This document shows positions 14,620 to 24,468 of a stretch of 64,000 bases of DNA, one piece after another; the stretch's first letter is position 1, and every line of letters begins with the position of its first letter. Both the position numbers and the translations under genes were made by a program. This DNA is from Bacillus cereus G9842 (GTDB lineage Bacteria; Bacillota; Bacilli; Bacillales; Bacillaceae_G). The notes below the pieces were generated by a model. That model was not told the DNA's origin. It ran no database searches and saw nothing but the letters and a program-made list of their open reading frames with translations. The stretch covers positions 5,120,001 to 5,184,000 of the forward strand of contig NC_011772.1 in NCBI RefSeq assembly GCF_000021305.1, in the 5' to 3' direction.

Positions 14620-15633
14620 CTACTCTTCATAACCATCTTTGTTATTTGATTGCCATCTCCAAGAATCTGCACACATTTCTTCTAATCCGCGTGTTGCCTC
14701 CCAGCCTAATTCACGCTTTGCTTTCGATGCATCAGCAAAACATACTGCCACATCACCTGGGCGACGTTCTGTAATTTTATAAGGGACTTTCTTGCCCGAA
14801 ACTTTTTCAAACGCTTCAACCATCTCTAGTACACTATAGCCCATGCCTGTGCCCAAGTTATAAGCATCTACTCCTGTTGTACTCAATACTTTCTCAAGCG
14901 CCTTTACGTGACCACTTGCTAAGTCCACAACATGAATATAATCACGGACTCCCGTTCCATCTTTCGTTGGATAGTCATTTCCGAATACACTTAATTCTTT
15001 TAACTTACCTACTGCTACTTGCGTTACATATGGCATTAAGTTATTTGGGATTCCATTTGGATCTTCTCCGATACGCCCACTTTCGTGTGCACCAAATGGA
15101 TTGAAATAGCGAAGTAATGCGATACTCCATTCTGCATCTGCAAATGCTACATCACGCATAATTTGCTCAATCATTAATTTCGTTTGACCATATGGATTTG
15201 TTGCACTTAATGGAAATTCCTCCGTAATCGGTGACGTTTCCGGGATACCATATACAGTTGCAGATGAACTAAAGATCATCTTCTTTACATTATGTTTCTG
15301 CATTACTTCACATAGCACTAACGTGCTTGTAATGTTGTTATGATAATATGTTAATGGAATCGCTACTGACTCCCCTACAGCTTTAAATCCTGCAAAGTGA
15401 ATGACTGCTTCAATTGCATTTTCTTCAAAAATTGCGCCAAGCGCTTCGCGATTTAAAACATCTTCTTTATAAAACTTAAATTGTTTTCCTGTTATTTCTT
15501 TCACTCGATTTATAGATTCTACCGAGCTATTCGAAAGGTTATCCACTACTATAACTTCGTAACCGCTATTTAGTAATTCTACACATGTATGACTACCAAT
15601 ATACCCTGCTCCGCCTGTTACAAGTATTTCCAT
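14620..15633 (-). CDS. galE: UDP-glucose 4-epimerase
   Basis: A 338-residue short-chain dehydrogenase/reductase-type epimerase interconverting UDP-glucose and UDP-galactose. NAD-binding GGAGYIGSH is at residues 7-15, the SSSATVYG strand carries the catalytic Ser/Thr, NPYGQTK holds the YxxxK pair, and [10 protein letters not shown] is typical of GalE. The frame is open further upstream, but ATG 15633 has GGAGGT 7-12 bases before it and begins at the Rossmann strand (MEILVTGG). It is the last gene of the exopolysaccharide region and supplies galactose-type precursors. Confidence 0.95.
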   Translation of the reverse strand: MEILVTGGAGYIGSHTCVELLNSGYEVIVVDNLSNSSVESINRVKEITGKQFKFYKEDVLNREALGAIFEENAIEAVIHFAGFKAVGESVAIPLTYYHNNITSTLVLCEVMQKHNVKKMIFSSSATVYGIPETSPITEEFPLSATNPYGQTKLMIEQIMRDVAFADAEWSIALLRYFNPFGAHESGRIGEDPNGIPNNLMPYVTQVAVGKLKELSVFGNDYPTKDGTGVRDYIHVVDLASGHVKALEKVLSTTGVDAYNLGTGMGYSVLEMVEAFEKVSGKKVPYKITERRPGDVAVCFADASKAKRELGWEATRGLEEMCADSWRWQSNNKDGYEE

Positions 15634-15662
15634 TAGTATACCTCCATTGTTATAGCTTATTA

Positions 15663-15696
15663 ACAAAAAAGAAGCAATCACAACAGAAATGATTAC
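15663..15696 (-). terminator. Probable rho-independent terminator after the SGNH gene
   Basis: 7-bp stem (15674-15680 with 15690-15696, one G-U in the RNA) followed on the minus strand by a U-rich tract (15663-15670). Short stem, so termination is probably partial, which would let galE be co-transcribed. Confidence 0.55.
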
Positions 15697-15713
15697 CCCT
15701 TGAAACTTCCTTT

Positions 15714-16544
15714 TTACTTAGCAACGAAATAATCACTTACATATTTCGCCCAAACGTCATATCCTTTCGCACTTGGGAAACCAAACTCTTCTTGTAAGTA
15801 TGGTAAAATTGCCTTTGTTGTTGCATCAGGCCATGCTCCCCAATGATCAATATATGTATAATTATTTTGCGTCGCAAATTGTTTTAATGCTTCAATCGCT
15901 TTCGGATAATTTTTCGCACCATACACTGGATTTGATGGTTGAATCATAATCGTAGCACCCTTTGCACTAGTAGAAAGTGCTTGAACAAACTTCTGTGTAC
16001 TCGCAACAGAGTTCCCATTACCAGTTTTACCGTTATCAGTAATAAATGGTGGTTCAAATAAAATCACATCTGGATTCTCTTTCGCGATCTCTTTATCACG
16101 CTTATTCGCAATTAACTCTTCTGTACTTTCACCCTTATATTCCTTTACAGTCACATTCCATAAACCTTTACCGTAAGCAGTTTCTAAATTAGACGTTAAC
16201 TTAGCTGCCCAAGCACCTTTTTCAGATGAAGAACCTTCATCACCAACGATAACAAGATTTACTGCCTTTTTATCCTCAGCAGCTTTCTTTAACTTCTCTT
16301 TCACTGCATCTGGCAAATTCTTCGCGTATGCCTCATTAAAAGATGACTTCGCATCTTGTTTTTTCTCTTCCTTTTTCTCTTCTTTCTTCGCTCCGCTATC
16401 TTTCACTTCAGCCTTTGTTTTCTTTACTTCACTCGTTTGTCCTGTTGCATTCGCAATCTTCTTATTCCAGTACAATTTACCGCTCACAATCGAAGCAACA
16501 AACAATACAAAAACAACAAGGACAAGTACTGCTTTCTTATTCAT
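15714..16544 (-). CDS. SGNH/GDSL-hydrolase-like extracytoplasmic protein
   Basis: A 276-residue protein with an N-terminal membrane anchor (residues 5-24), a charged low-complexity linker (about 35-70, repeats of [11 protein letters not shown]) and a C-terminal SGNH-fold domain. Block I appears as [13 protein letters not shown], with the nucleophile-like Ser, and the end is [17 protein letters not shown]. In active relatives a catalytic Asp-x-x-His precedes the P..KG segment; here [10 protein letters not shown] lacks the His. It may therefore be a degenerate esterase or a polysaccharide-binding relative. It lies between the LCP gene and galE, suggesting a role in acyl decoration of the polymer. 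Confidence 0.7.
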   Translation of the reverse strand: MNKKAVLVLVVFVLFVASIVSGKLYWNKKIANATGQTSEVKKTKAEVKDSGAKKEEKKEEKKQDAKSSFNEAYAKNLPDAVKEKLKKAAEDKKAVNLVIVGDEGSSSEKGAWAAKLTSNLETAYGKGLWNVTVKEYKGESTEELIANKRDKEIAKENPDVILFEPPFITDNGKTGNGNSVASTQKFVQALSTSAKGATIMIQPSNPVYGAKNYPKAIEALKQFATQNNYTYIDHWGAWPDATTKAILPYLQEEFGFPSAKGYDVWAKYVSDYFVAK

Positions 16545-16599
16545 CGATTCACCTCATCTATTAATCTCACAATATATAATACTAATATAAATTCACGCA

Positions 16600-16634
16600 A
16601 AAATAAACCCAACTCCTTCCAAAGGAGTTGGGTT
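16600..16634 (-). terminator. Rho-independent terminator of the LCP gene
   Basis: 13-bp perfect stem AACCCAACTCCTT/AAGGAGTTGGGTT (16606-16618 with 16622-16634), 9 bases after the LCP stop codon; U-rich on the minus strand after the stem. Confidence 0.85.
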
Positions 16635-16642
16635 ATTACATA

Positions 16643-17557
16643 TTACTTGGTCACTTCAAGATGTGCTCTTAACTTATTCGTTATATCTTGTTTTGCTGCA
16701 TCTGGAACGTAGTAGTACCAAATACCGTCAGCCGCTTTGTGGCCGTCACCTGGGATTTGGATCTCTTCACTATTTTGCATGCAATCTTTATAGTTCTTTT
16801 GGATATCAAACATTTGATCTTGCGTTAAGCTTGTTTTTACGTTCTTCTCAATTGCTTTTAATACATCACCGTAACTTGCTAAAGAAGAGACGCTTGCACC
16901 TTTTTTAATTACTGCCTGGATAACTTGACGTTGGCGCATTTGACGGCCGAAATCACCGCGTGGATCTTCGTAGCGCATACGTGTATATTTTAAAGCCTTT
17001 TCACCATCTAAGTGTAAATTACCCTTTTCAAAATGTGTACCTACTGATGTAAATTCTAAATCATTATTAACCTCTACACCACCTACAGCATTTACAATAT
17101 CCTTGAAGCCCGCCATGTTTACTTCAATGTAATAATCAACTGGGATATCAAGAAAATTTTCTACTGTTTTCACAGCCATATCAATACCACCAAATGCATA
17201 AGCATGATTAATTTTATCTTTCTTATCCTTTCCAATGATTTCTGTATAAGAATCACGAGGAATACTTGTAATTTTCATAGACTTAGTTTTAGGATTCAAA
17301 GTAAATAACATAAGCGAATCTGATCGACCGGTCTCTTCACCTCTTTGATCAACTCCCATTAATAAAATTGAAATGGGCTTTTGATCAGTAAGATTTATTT
17401 TTTGGTCACGTTTTTCAGATTTATCGCGATTTAGTGGTTGATGCACGGAATCTAACGTACTTGATACATTAGAATAAACACGATAAACATATATTCCTCC
17501 TACGAGTAGAAGCACACCTAGAATACTTAAAACCCATAGAAAAATCTTTTTTCTCAC
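16643..17557 (-). CDS. LytR-CpsA-Psr (LCP) family glycopolymer transferase
   Basis: A 304-residue membrane protein: one N-terminal helix (residues 5-25) and an extracytoplasmic LCP domain with the family signatures ISILLMGVDQR, RSDSLMLFTLNPKTK, SIPRDSYTEI and NHAYAFGG, plus the conserved LDGEKALKYTRMR and DFGRQMRQRQVI segments. LCP enzymes move undecaprenyl-pyrophosphate-linked polymers such as capsule or teichoic acid onto peptidoglycan. The position at the end of the polysaccharide cluster fits attachment of this polymer to the wall. I start at GTG 17557, which has AAGGAGG 8 bases upstream, rather than a start 16 codons earlier. Confidence 0.92.
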   Translation of the reverse strand: MRKKIFLWVLSILGVLLLVGGIYVYRVYSNVSSTLDSVHQPLNRDKSEKRDQKINLTDQKPISILLMGVDQRGEETGRSDSLMLFTLNPKTKSMKITSIPRDSYTEIIGKDKKDKINHAYAFGGIDMAVKTVENFLDIPVDYYIEVNMAGFKDIVNAVGGVEVNNDLEFTSVGTHFEKGNLHLDGEKALKYTRMRYEDPRGDFGRQMRQRQVIQAVIKKGASVSSLASYGDVLKAIEKNVKTSLTQDQMFDIQKNYKDCMQNSEEIQIPGDGHKAADGIWYYYVPDAAKQDITNKLRAHLEVTK

Positions 17558-17651
17558 AAACCTTTCCTCCTTATCATTGGTACCTCTTAAGATATGAAGC
17601 AACATTTCTCTATCAAATTTTCATATTAAGAATTTTACTGGCTATCCATAT

Positions 17652-18092
17652 TTAAAGGTAACTATCAATATTAATATCAGTTTTTACTATCTTAGCAGGA
17701 ATACCCACAACCATACAATTATCTGGAATATCCTTTAATACTACTGCATTTGCCCCAATTACCACATTATTTCCTATTGATACTGGACCTAATATTTTGG
17801 CACCTGTACCCACGTAGACCTTATCTCCTAATTTGGGTACATTGTTTTTTTTCGATGTGCCTCCTATGGTAACACCAGCATTAATTATACAATTATCTCC
17901 TATTATAGCCCTTCTATGAATGACTATCCCTAGTCCCCCATATCCTAAAGTTGTCTTTTTCCCTATTTGAGCTGAGAATGGAATATAGCAACCAAATATA
18001 AAGCGAATAAGATAAGTAATAAAGCTAGGAATAAAGGGAATTTTCCATTCATAAAGTACTCTTGATACCCTATACCATTTATAAACATTCAT
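17652..18092 (-). CDS. Serine-acetyltransferase-like hexapeptide acetyltransferase
   Basis: A 146-residue left-handed beta-helix acyltransferase. Hexapeptide repeats run from about residue 55 to 125 (IGDNCIINAGVTIGG, VYVGTGAKILGPVSIGNNVVIGANAVV), and the end IPDNCMVVGIPAKIV is typical of the CysE/SAT subgroup. In polysaccharide loci such proteins usually acetylate sugar residues of the repeat unit; a true cysteine-biosynthesis role is unlikely here because it lacks the long N-terminal helical domain of CysE. It lies between wecC and the LCP gene at the end of the AT-rich cassette. Confidence 0.82.
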   Translation of the reverse strand: MNVYKWYRVSRVLYEWKIPFIPSFITYLIRFIFGCYIPFSAQIGKKTTLGYGGLGIVIHRRAIIGDNCIINAGVTIGGTSKKNNVPKLGDKVYVGTGAKILGPVSIGNNVVIGANAVVLKDIPDNCMVVGIPAKIVKTDINIDSYL

Positions 18093-18123
18093 TTATATCT
18101 GCCACCTAACAATTGTTTCATTA

Positions 18124-19407
18124 CTAAATATTTTTGCAAACTAAATTATTAATAGCTTCGTGCAGATTATTATAATTGTAATATAAAATAGCTTTATTAC
18201 TTATCTGCACACAATTTCTAGTATCAAAAATTATCGGTCTTTCTGCCCTTTTAATTATAATTTCCTCATCCAAATTCTTAAATTCATTATGGTCTGATAA
18301 AACTAAAATACATTGCGTTTTATCAACTGCCTCTTTAAATGTTTTTAACTCATAAGGAACTGCTTCTTGTACCACATGTGGATCATAAACCGCCACCTCA
18401 TAGCCTTCTTTTCCTAGCAATTCTACTATTTCCATAGCTGGACTTTCACGTACATCATCTATATTTCCCTTATAAGTTAGGCCCATAACCGTAATTTTAC
18501 CACGACTTCCTCCCAATATTTTACCAACATTTTCAACTACAAACCTCGGCATAGAGTTATTAATTTCTCTAGCATCACTAATTAATTGAGCGTTTTGAGG
18601 ATCTTTCTCAATGATAAAATACGGGTCAACCGCTAAACAATGACCACCAACACCTGGACCTGGAGTGTGTAAATTAACTCTCGGATGTAAATTAGCTAAA
18701 CTAATAACATCTAGAGCGTTAATCCCTAAATTCGCTGATATTTTAGCTAATTCATTGGCTAATGCTATATTTACATCCCTAAATGTATTTTCCATTAATT
18801 TAGCCATTTCTGCAGTTACTGCAGTTGTTGTAATAACATTTCCTTTTACAAAACTCTTATATATATCCGCTGCTTTATTAGCTGAGATTTCATTAATCCC
18901 TCCAACTATTCGTGCATTTTCTACTAATTCAATAAGAATTCTTCCAGGTAATACACGTTCTGGACAATGTGCTAAATAAATTTCTTCTCCAACTTTCCAA
19001 CCAGCCTCTTCTATTGCCGGGGCAACAATATCGTTAATTGTACGTGGTGGAATAGTAGATTCTACAATTAATATATTTCCTTTTTGTAAAAATGGTTTAA
19101 TTGATTCTACTGCAGATTGTACATACTTTAAATCTGCAGTATGGTCGTAATTATGAGGAGTTGGAACAGCAATAATATATACATCAGCTAATACTGGCTT
19201 TAAACTTGCATTTAAGTTCCCTTTTGAAACTTCCTCTTTCACCAGTTCACCTAATCCAACTTCTTCTATATGAATTTTACCTTCATTTACTGTATCAATT
19301 ATTAACGGATTAACATCTACTCCCGTTACCTGAAATCCTGCCTTTGCAAACATTGCACAAGTTGGTAATCCTATATACCCCAAACCTACAACACATATTT
19401 TCTTCAT
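18124..19407 (-). CDS. wecC: UDP-N-acetyl-D-mannosamine dehydrogenase
   Basis: A 427-residue nucleotide-sugar 6-dehydrogenase producing UDP-ManNAcA (uronic acid) with NAD. The Rossmann GLGYIGLPT is at residues 8-16; VPTPHNYDHTADL, ESTIPPRT, the substrate-binding ENTFRDVNIALANELA, and the catalytic-Cys motif PGPGVGGHCLAVDPYF are all present. The pattern is closer to E. coli WecC than to UDP-glucose dehydrogenases. UDP-GlcNAc 2-epimerase, which makes its substrate, is not encoded in the window and must be elsewhere. AGGAGG precedes ATG 19407. The product would give the exopolysaccharide acidic residues. Confidence 0.9.
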   Translation of the reverse strand: MKKICVVGLGYIGLPTCAMFAKAGFQVTGVDVNPLIIDTVNEGKIHIEEVGLGELVKEEVSKGNLNASLKPVLADVYIIAVPTPHNYDHTADLKYVQSAVESIKPFLQKGNILIVESTIPPRTINDIVAPAIEEAGWKVGEEIYLAHCPERVLPGRILIELVENARIVGGINEISANKAADIYKSFVKGNVITTTAVTAEMAKLMENTFRDVNIALANELAKISANLGINALDVISLANLHPRVNLHTPGPGVGGHCLAVDPYFIIEKDPQNAQLISDAREINNSMPRFVVENVGKILGGSRGKITVMGLTYKGNIDDVRESPAMEIVELLGKEGYEVAVYDPHVVQEAVPYELKTFKEAVDKTQCILVLSDHNEFKNLDEEIIIKRAERPIIFDTRNCVQISNKAILYYNYNNLHEAINNLVCKNI

Positions 19408-19419
19408 AATTATTTCCTC

Positions 19420-20490
19420 CTAAGCTTTTTTCATTTCACTATATATACTCATAAATGTATTAAACGCTTTTTCATAAGATAAATAATTAGACGCATAATC
19501 AAATGCATTTCCACCAAATTGATTAATTTTATCTGTATCCTCTAACAGATACAATACTCTTTGACATATATCATTTGAATCTTTTTGTATAAATAACCCA
19601 TTATCTCCATCAATAATAATTTCTTTTAACCCACCAACTGGAGTACAAAGAACTGCTAAACTAAATTTCATTGCTTCTAATACCGAATATGGTATTCCTT
19701 CCCTCCAACTTGGAAGTATAAAAACATGGGCTGTGCTCAAATAATCTTCTTTTTCTTTATCAAATTTTGCCCCTACAAATTTGACTACCTCATGAAGATT
19801 ATTTTTATCAATGTATTCTATAACTTGTCCTTCTATAGGTCCTGAACCTATAATTGTAAATTCCACTTCTTTATCTTGAAGTAATTTAGCTGCTTCTAAG
19901 ACTTCAAATACACCTTTTTCTTGTACTAACCTGGATAAAAAAAGGAACTTTACTTTCCCATCAGTAAAGACATTTCTTTTCTCGACTCCTCTAACATCAA
20001 TAAAATTTGGAACTAGGCTCACATTCACTTTGACATCTGGATAAACATCCTCAAACTCCATTTTTTGATCTTTACTCAAAAAAAGAATTTTTTTGGGTTT
20101 AGTATTAATTTTTTTAAATAAAAATCTAATAAACTTATTTTTAAATAATTTCAACTCCGAAAAATAACCACCGTGATATTGGACAATAATATTTTCATGC
20201 TTAATTATCGACAGGGTAAGCCATAATTTCATTAAAGAACCATAATAAATCGAAGGATTTAAATGTACCACACTGTCCTTCTTATTTTTCGTCACCTTTC
20301 TCAATCTCCATATTTTACTGAACTCTTTAATCTTTCTTAACAAGAAATTTTTTTCGTTCCCTCCACTAATATCGTGTATCAGAACAGACTTCCCACCTTC
20401 TTCAAAACAAGTTTGTAAAGTCCTTATATGAGTAGCAACGCCCCCCATAGAATCAGTCCCTGGCCCAACCAGAATAATTTCATCCTTCAT
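19420..20490 (-). CDS. Glycosyltransferase family 4
   Basis: A 356-residue GT-B fold glycosyltransferase. The N-terminal domain starts with a nucleotide-binding-like VGPGTDSMGGVATHIRTL; the C-terminal GT4 domain has VKFLFLSRLVQEKGVFEVLEAA, FTIIGSGP and the donor-binding EX7E region (SWREGIPYSVLEAM with PVGGLKEII). It transfers one sugar from a nucleotide donor to the lipid-linked repeat unit at the cytoplasmic face; donor and linkage cannot be read from sequence. Codon use is AT-rich like its neighbours in the cassette. Confidence 0.88.
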   Translation of the reverse strand: MKDEIILVGPGTDSMGGVATHIRTLQTCFEEGGKSVLIHDISGGNEKNFLLRKIKEFSKIWRLRKVTKNKKDSVVHLNPSIYYGSLMKLWLTLSIIKHENIIVQYHGGYFSELKLFKNKFIRFLFKKINTKPKKILFLSKDQKMEFEDVYPDVKVNVSLVPNFIDVRGVEKRNVFTDGKVKFLFLSRLVQEKGVFEVLEAAKLLQDKEVEFTIIGSGPIEGQVIEYIDKNNLHEVVKFVGAKFDKEKEDYLSTAHVFILPSWREGIPYSVLEAMKFSLAVLCTPVGGLKEIIIDGDNGLFIQKDSNDICQRVLYLLEDTDKINQFGGNAFDYASNYLSYEKAFNTFMSIYSEMKKA

Positions 20491-20524
20491 AAAAGCTATC
20501 TCCTTGGGTTAAACCTAAATATTT

Positions 20525-22003
20525 TTATTTAAATTTAGGTATTAGTCTAAAAATCCATATTAAACTACCATATATACTGATAACTATAAAAGAAATTACA
20601 GTAACTATTAATAACAGATTATCAGTATACCTATAAAAAATTTCTAAAAATACCTTCGCTACAACAAACGTAATACAACTAATCATTAAATATTTTATTA
20701 AAAAGAATTTATTAACATTCAAATAACCACTCATCTTCAAATTTTTATATAAATATAAGCTTGAAATTAATACTGATAATGGTGTACTTGCTGCTAAACC
20801 ATAAATCCCGTAAAAATAAGACAGTACTATACCTAAAATAAGGTTGAGTAGAAACATGTATAAGCTGTTCATTAGTAGTATTTTTGTATCATTTAAGCAA
20901 AAATATATTTTGATAAATAGTTCCCTAAGACTCAAAAAGATTATTCCTAAGGAATAAATTCCAAAACATGTTGCTGTTAAAGAAACTGCTTCCTTAGAAA
21001 AACTTCCCCTTTGATAAACTATTTCCACTAATTCTTGCCTTAAAACAAACATTACTATTGCGATAGAGGTCATTAATATTATGATTACTTTGAATAAACC
21101 TGCCACATATATCTTAAATTTAGCTAATTCATTATTATTAAAAAGACTAACTAATTTAGGGAAAAATACAGTAGTAATTGCCATTACTACTACTAAATAA
21201 GGTAAATTATATAATCTATCAGCAAAATACAAAATAGAAATACTACCATTTTCCATAAATGATGCTATAAATCTATTAATTAATGCTCCTATCATTTGTA
21301 CCATAGATAAAAGTGTTGCCGGTATCAAGATTTTCACAAATTTATTTAAATTTTCATCTACTTTAAAATCCAATCTAAGATTTAGCCCATATTTCAAACT
21401 AAAGGGTAATTGAATTAATAATATGGTTAAAGAACCAATAACAGTGCTCAAAGTTACTGCATAAATTCCACCAATCCCGGAAAAACAAACTATTGAAATT
21501 ATGATTATTAAATTATTTGGTAAATTTGACCACACATCAATTGCAAATTTATTAGAATATTGCAGTATTCCACTTGAAATAGCAATAATCATACTACTAA
21601 TAACCATCGGCATAGAAAGCCTTAATAACTCTGATGCTAACTCTATAGTTTGAGGTTCTAACCCAGGAGAAAATATTTTAACAATCGGTTTACTAAAAAC
21701 AAGTCCTAGAAAAAGTAATAGAATTGATGTTAGCAATGTATATGAAAACACCCTAGAAATAAACACCCTTTTTTCCTGAACCTTTTCTTCTAATGAACTC
21801 AACACTTTAATTATAGAGGTTGCATATCCCACCCCTAAGAATTGAAATAGTATTAAAGGGATGGTAAATGCAACCAAATATGCGTCGGTTATTGGTGAAG
21901 CACCAAATTTATATGAAATAGCCACTTCCCTTATAAACCCTAACATCTTAATAAGGATATTGCCTAATGCAATTACACCGACATACTTAATAATTTTTTT
22001 CAT
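20525..22003 (-). CDS. MurJ/MviN-like lipid-linked oligosaccharide flippase
   Basis: A 492-residue polytopic protein with about 13-14 helices. The N-terminal IKMLGFIREVAISYKFGAS..TDAYLVAFTIP is the MviN/MurJ signature (conserved Arg and Asp in the first helices). In this setting it most likely flips the undecaprenyl-diphosphate repeat unit of the exopolysaccharide across the membrane, standing in for a Wzx protein. It sits between the polymerase and a glycosyltransferase gene. A role as the cell's main lipid II flippase is less likely given the location. Confidence 0.8.
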   Translation of the reverse strand: MKKIIKYVGVIALGNILIKMLGFIREVAISYKFGASPITDAYLVAFTIPLILFQFLGVGYATSIIKVLSSLEEKVQEKRVFISRVFSYTLLTSILLLFLGLVFSKPIVKIFSPGLEPQTIELASELLRLSMPMVISSMIIAISSGILQYSNKFAIDVWSNLPNNLIIIISIVCFSGIGGIYAVTLSTVIGSLTILLIQLPFSLKYGLNLRLDFKVDENLNKFVKILIPATLLSMVQMIGALINRFIASFMENGSISILYFADRLYNLPYLVVVMAITTVFFPKLVSLFNNNELAKFKIYVAGLFKVIIILMTSIAIVMFVLRQELVEIVYQRGSFSKEAVSLTATCFGIYSLGIIFLSLRELFIKIYFCLNDTKILLMNSLYMFLLNLILGIVLSYFYGIYGLAASTPLSVLISSLYLYKNLKMSGYLNVNKFFLIKYLMISCITFVVAKVFLEIFYRYTDNLLLIVTVISFIVISIYGSLIWIFRLIPKFK

Positions 22004-22036
22004 AACCTACAGCTACTCCACCCTTAAGAAATATTA

Positions 22037-23200
22037 TTATTTTATATCAAACTTCTTAATTGCAATCCTTATTAATATATAAATTGGTATTATGGAGAAC
22101 ATAAATATTATTAATAAAGATCCAAAATCTAATCTTGGAATTATTAAAAATGTATAAATACATATACCATAAATAATCTTATAGCTAGATTTACTAAGAC
22201 CATCTATAAACTTAGATATATATCCAATAAAAAGGGCAACTAAAAATATACCAGCCCAAGATAAGAATAAGTAACTTTCAGCTACAATGGAACCTGCATA
22301 TCCTATATTTTGGCTATATTCATATGGATGGAAGTTAAATGTATACCATTCAGGGAATGCCAAAAGTTTTTCCCCCCCAAGTAACGATCTTGGGACCATC
22401 ACGATAATAGATCCTAGTATAACCTTTAAATCCAATCCCATACTTTCTACATAGTTCATTGTATCGACTAGTATCATGGAAATATATTTCCCTTCAAACC
22501 CAGTATCGAGCGCTATCCAATCCCAATCGAAATTATTACTAATAAAGGTCATTGTTTCAGCCAAAGTTGAATTTTGATAAACTCCTCTAACTTTACCGAA
22601 AATACCAAAGATAAGATATCCTAAAACCCCAATTATATAAATACTAATTACATTCCTCAGCTTAACTTTATTTGGAATAAAAAGTGCAGCCAAACATATT
22701 GCCACCAAAATAATTTGTCTTCTCTTCATAAGAATAAAAAAGTAAAAACCACAATAAATTATTAAAAGTAGCAGTAAGAATATTATTGCACTCTTCCTCT
22801 TTTCTTCCTTGAAACCCTGAAGTGCTATAAGAAGGCCTAATGGTAACCACTCAAAAAAAACTGTGATGTATCCCTTACCTCTACTATTTAAGTACCCTTC
22901 AGCATATTCTGTTGTTCTAAATACTGATATATCATAATACATAAAGTGACTTATTAACCCAACAATAAACATTGAAAACCCTAGTTTTATTAGTAACTTA
23001 TTATTTAAAGAATACGTATCTCGACTAATTTTATATATTGGAATGATTTTCACATACATTCTACCAATAACTATTCCTATTAAAAATATACATACAGCCA
23101 ATTTATTTTTAAAATCCCCTTCAAAAAATGTATTCCAATAATAAAATATGAGGGTTATTATAACTATTAAATAACTTTTAGGAATTAACTGCACTTTCAT
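22037..23200 (-). CDS. Wzy-like polysaccharide repeat-unit polymerase
   Basis: A 387-residue polytopic protein with about ten or eleven helices and a long extracytoplasmic loop (residues about 215-300, containing DWDWIALDTGFEGK and a VMVPRSLLGGEK segment). Sequence conservation in this class is low; the assignment rests on topology, the VPR-like motif seen in oligosaccharide polymerases, and its position in the locus. It would join flipped repeat units at the outer face of the membrane. Confidence 0.75.
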   Translation of the reverse strand: MKVQLIPKSYLIVIITLIFYYWNTFFEGDFKNKLAVCIFLIGIVIGRMYVKIIPIYKISRDTYSLNNKLLIKLGFSMFIVGLISHFMYYDISVFRTTEYAEGYLNSRGKGYITVFFEWLPLGLLIALQGFKEEKRKSAIIFLLLLLIIYCGFYFFILMKRRQIILVAICLAALFIPNKVKLRNVISIYIIGVLGYLIFGIFGKVRGVYQNSTLAETMTFISNNFDWDWIALDTGFEGKYISMILVDTMNYVESMGLDLKVILGSIIVMVPRSLLGGEKLLAFPEWYTFNFHPYEYSQNIGYAGSIVAESYLFLSWAGIFLVALFIGYISKFIDGLSKSSYKIIYGICIYTFLIIPRLDFGSLLIIFMFSIIPIYILIRIAIKKFDIK

Positions 23201-23231
23201 ATAACTAATTACACCTATCTTCTATACAGAT

Positions 23232-24461
23232 TTATTGGGACGATACTTTCTTAATAATCTCCATATATTTTTTAGCCAAGTGCTCTCTATCAAATTTAGC
23301 TTTTACAAATTCATATCCAGCACTACCCATATTCTTAGTTTCATATACATTTTTTTGTAAACTATCCTGAACAACCTGTTGAGCTTCCTCTAAATTTACT
23401 GTATTAACAATAACCCCACTCTTTGCCTCTTCTATTATATTACTTGCTTCTCCTATTGGCCCAAAATAAATTATTGGCTTGGCCTTACCCATTATATGAA
23501 ATATCTTTGATGGCACTGTATTTTTAAAGGCCTTATTATTTTTCAAAGAAACTATAAGAAAATCGCATTTTTCGTAATAGACGTCTAATTCGTTTTTTTC
23601 CATATTATCCATTAGTTTAATGTTTTTGAGGTTATTACTTTTAATATATTCATTAAGAGTCTCTTTTTCTGCTCCGTCCCCTATAAACAACAGATTAACT
23701 TGCATATTACTAATCTGTATCTTATTAAATACATCTATAATAAATTGTAAGTTTTGAGATTTTCCCAATGCCCCAAAATAACCAATAGTAACTTCTTTTT
23801 TAGAATTATTCTTCACCAATCCATATTCATTCTCTTCAATTTTAACTCCATTATATATTACTGAGATTTTTTCCTTAGGAATTCCTTCCTCTACTAATTC
23901 CTTCCGAAACCCCTCTGTTACAGTTACAATATGCTTCGCATGCTTACAAAACAATAATTCAATTCTCCTAACAATTTTGTAAGCAAAACTGGATTTTGAT
24001 TTTCCATTAGCCACCATTTGCGAGTATGTTATATCCCTAAATTCTACTATTAATGGTTTTTTTAGTATTTTCGAATACAATATACCTAAAAATGGAGCAA
24101 ATATTGTGCCCGTAGTTGCTAAAATCATATTATAATCTTGACCAATTTTTTTACGATTAAATAACATATTTAATACCCCAAAAAAAGGAAAACTCAAATA
24201 ACAAATTAACCTATTAAAAATATTTGTGTTTTTCCTAGCCAAAACTTTATTTCTAATAATTTTAACTCCTTCTTTTGTTTCAATATCAATCAATTTATTG
24301 GCATACCCTTCAAAAAGAGTTCCCGTTGGAAAGTTGGGATTCCCAGTAAAAATAGTTACATTATGTCCTTCACCAGCCCAATATTTAGAATTCTCATAAG
24401 CCCTAAATGCTGCAGCCGCACGCTCAGGATAATAAAATTGGGAAATATATAATAATTTCAT
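23232..24461 (-). CDS. Glycosyltransferase family 4, WbuB-like
   Basis: A 409-residue GT4 enzyme beginning MKLLYISQFYYPERAAAAFRAYE, typical of the WbuB/colanic-acid type. Further signatures: IVEFRDITYSQMV, VTVTEGFRKELVEEGIPKEKISVIYNGV, and the C-terminal donor site PSKIFHIMGKAKPIIYFG. It adds one sugar to the growing unit. The frame is open 12 codons further upstream and overlaps the previous gene; I prefer ATG 24461, 8 bases after that stop, though its ribosome-binding site is weak and the start is uncertain. Confidence 0.87.
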   Translation of the reverse strand: MKLLYISQFYYPERAAAAFRAYENSKYWAGEGHNVTIFTGNPNFPTGTLFEGYANKLIDIETKEGVKIIRNKVLARKNTNIFNRLICYLSFPFFGVLNMLFNRKKIGQDYNMILATTGTIFAPFLGILYSKILKKPLIVEFRDITYSQMVANGKSKSSFAYKIVRRIELLFCKHAKHIVTVTEGFRKELVEEGIPKEKISVIYNGVKIEENEYGLVKNNSKKEVTIGYFGALGKSQNLQFIIDVFNKIQISNMQVNLLFIGDGAEKETLNEYIKSNNLKNIKLMDNMEKNELDVYYEKCDFLIVSLKNNKAFKNTVPSKIFHIMGKAKPIIYFGPIGEASNIIEEAKSGVIVNTVNLEEAQQVVQDSLQKNVYETKNMGSAGYEFVKAKFDREHLAKKYMEIIKKVSSQ

Positions 24462-24468
24462 GTAATAT

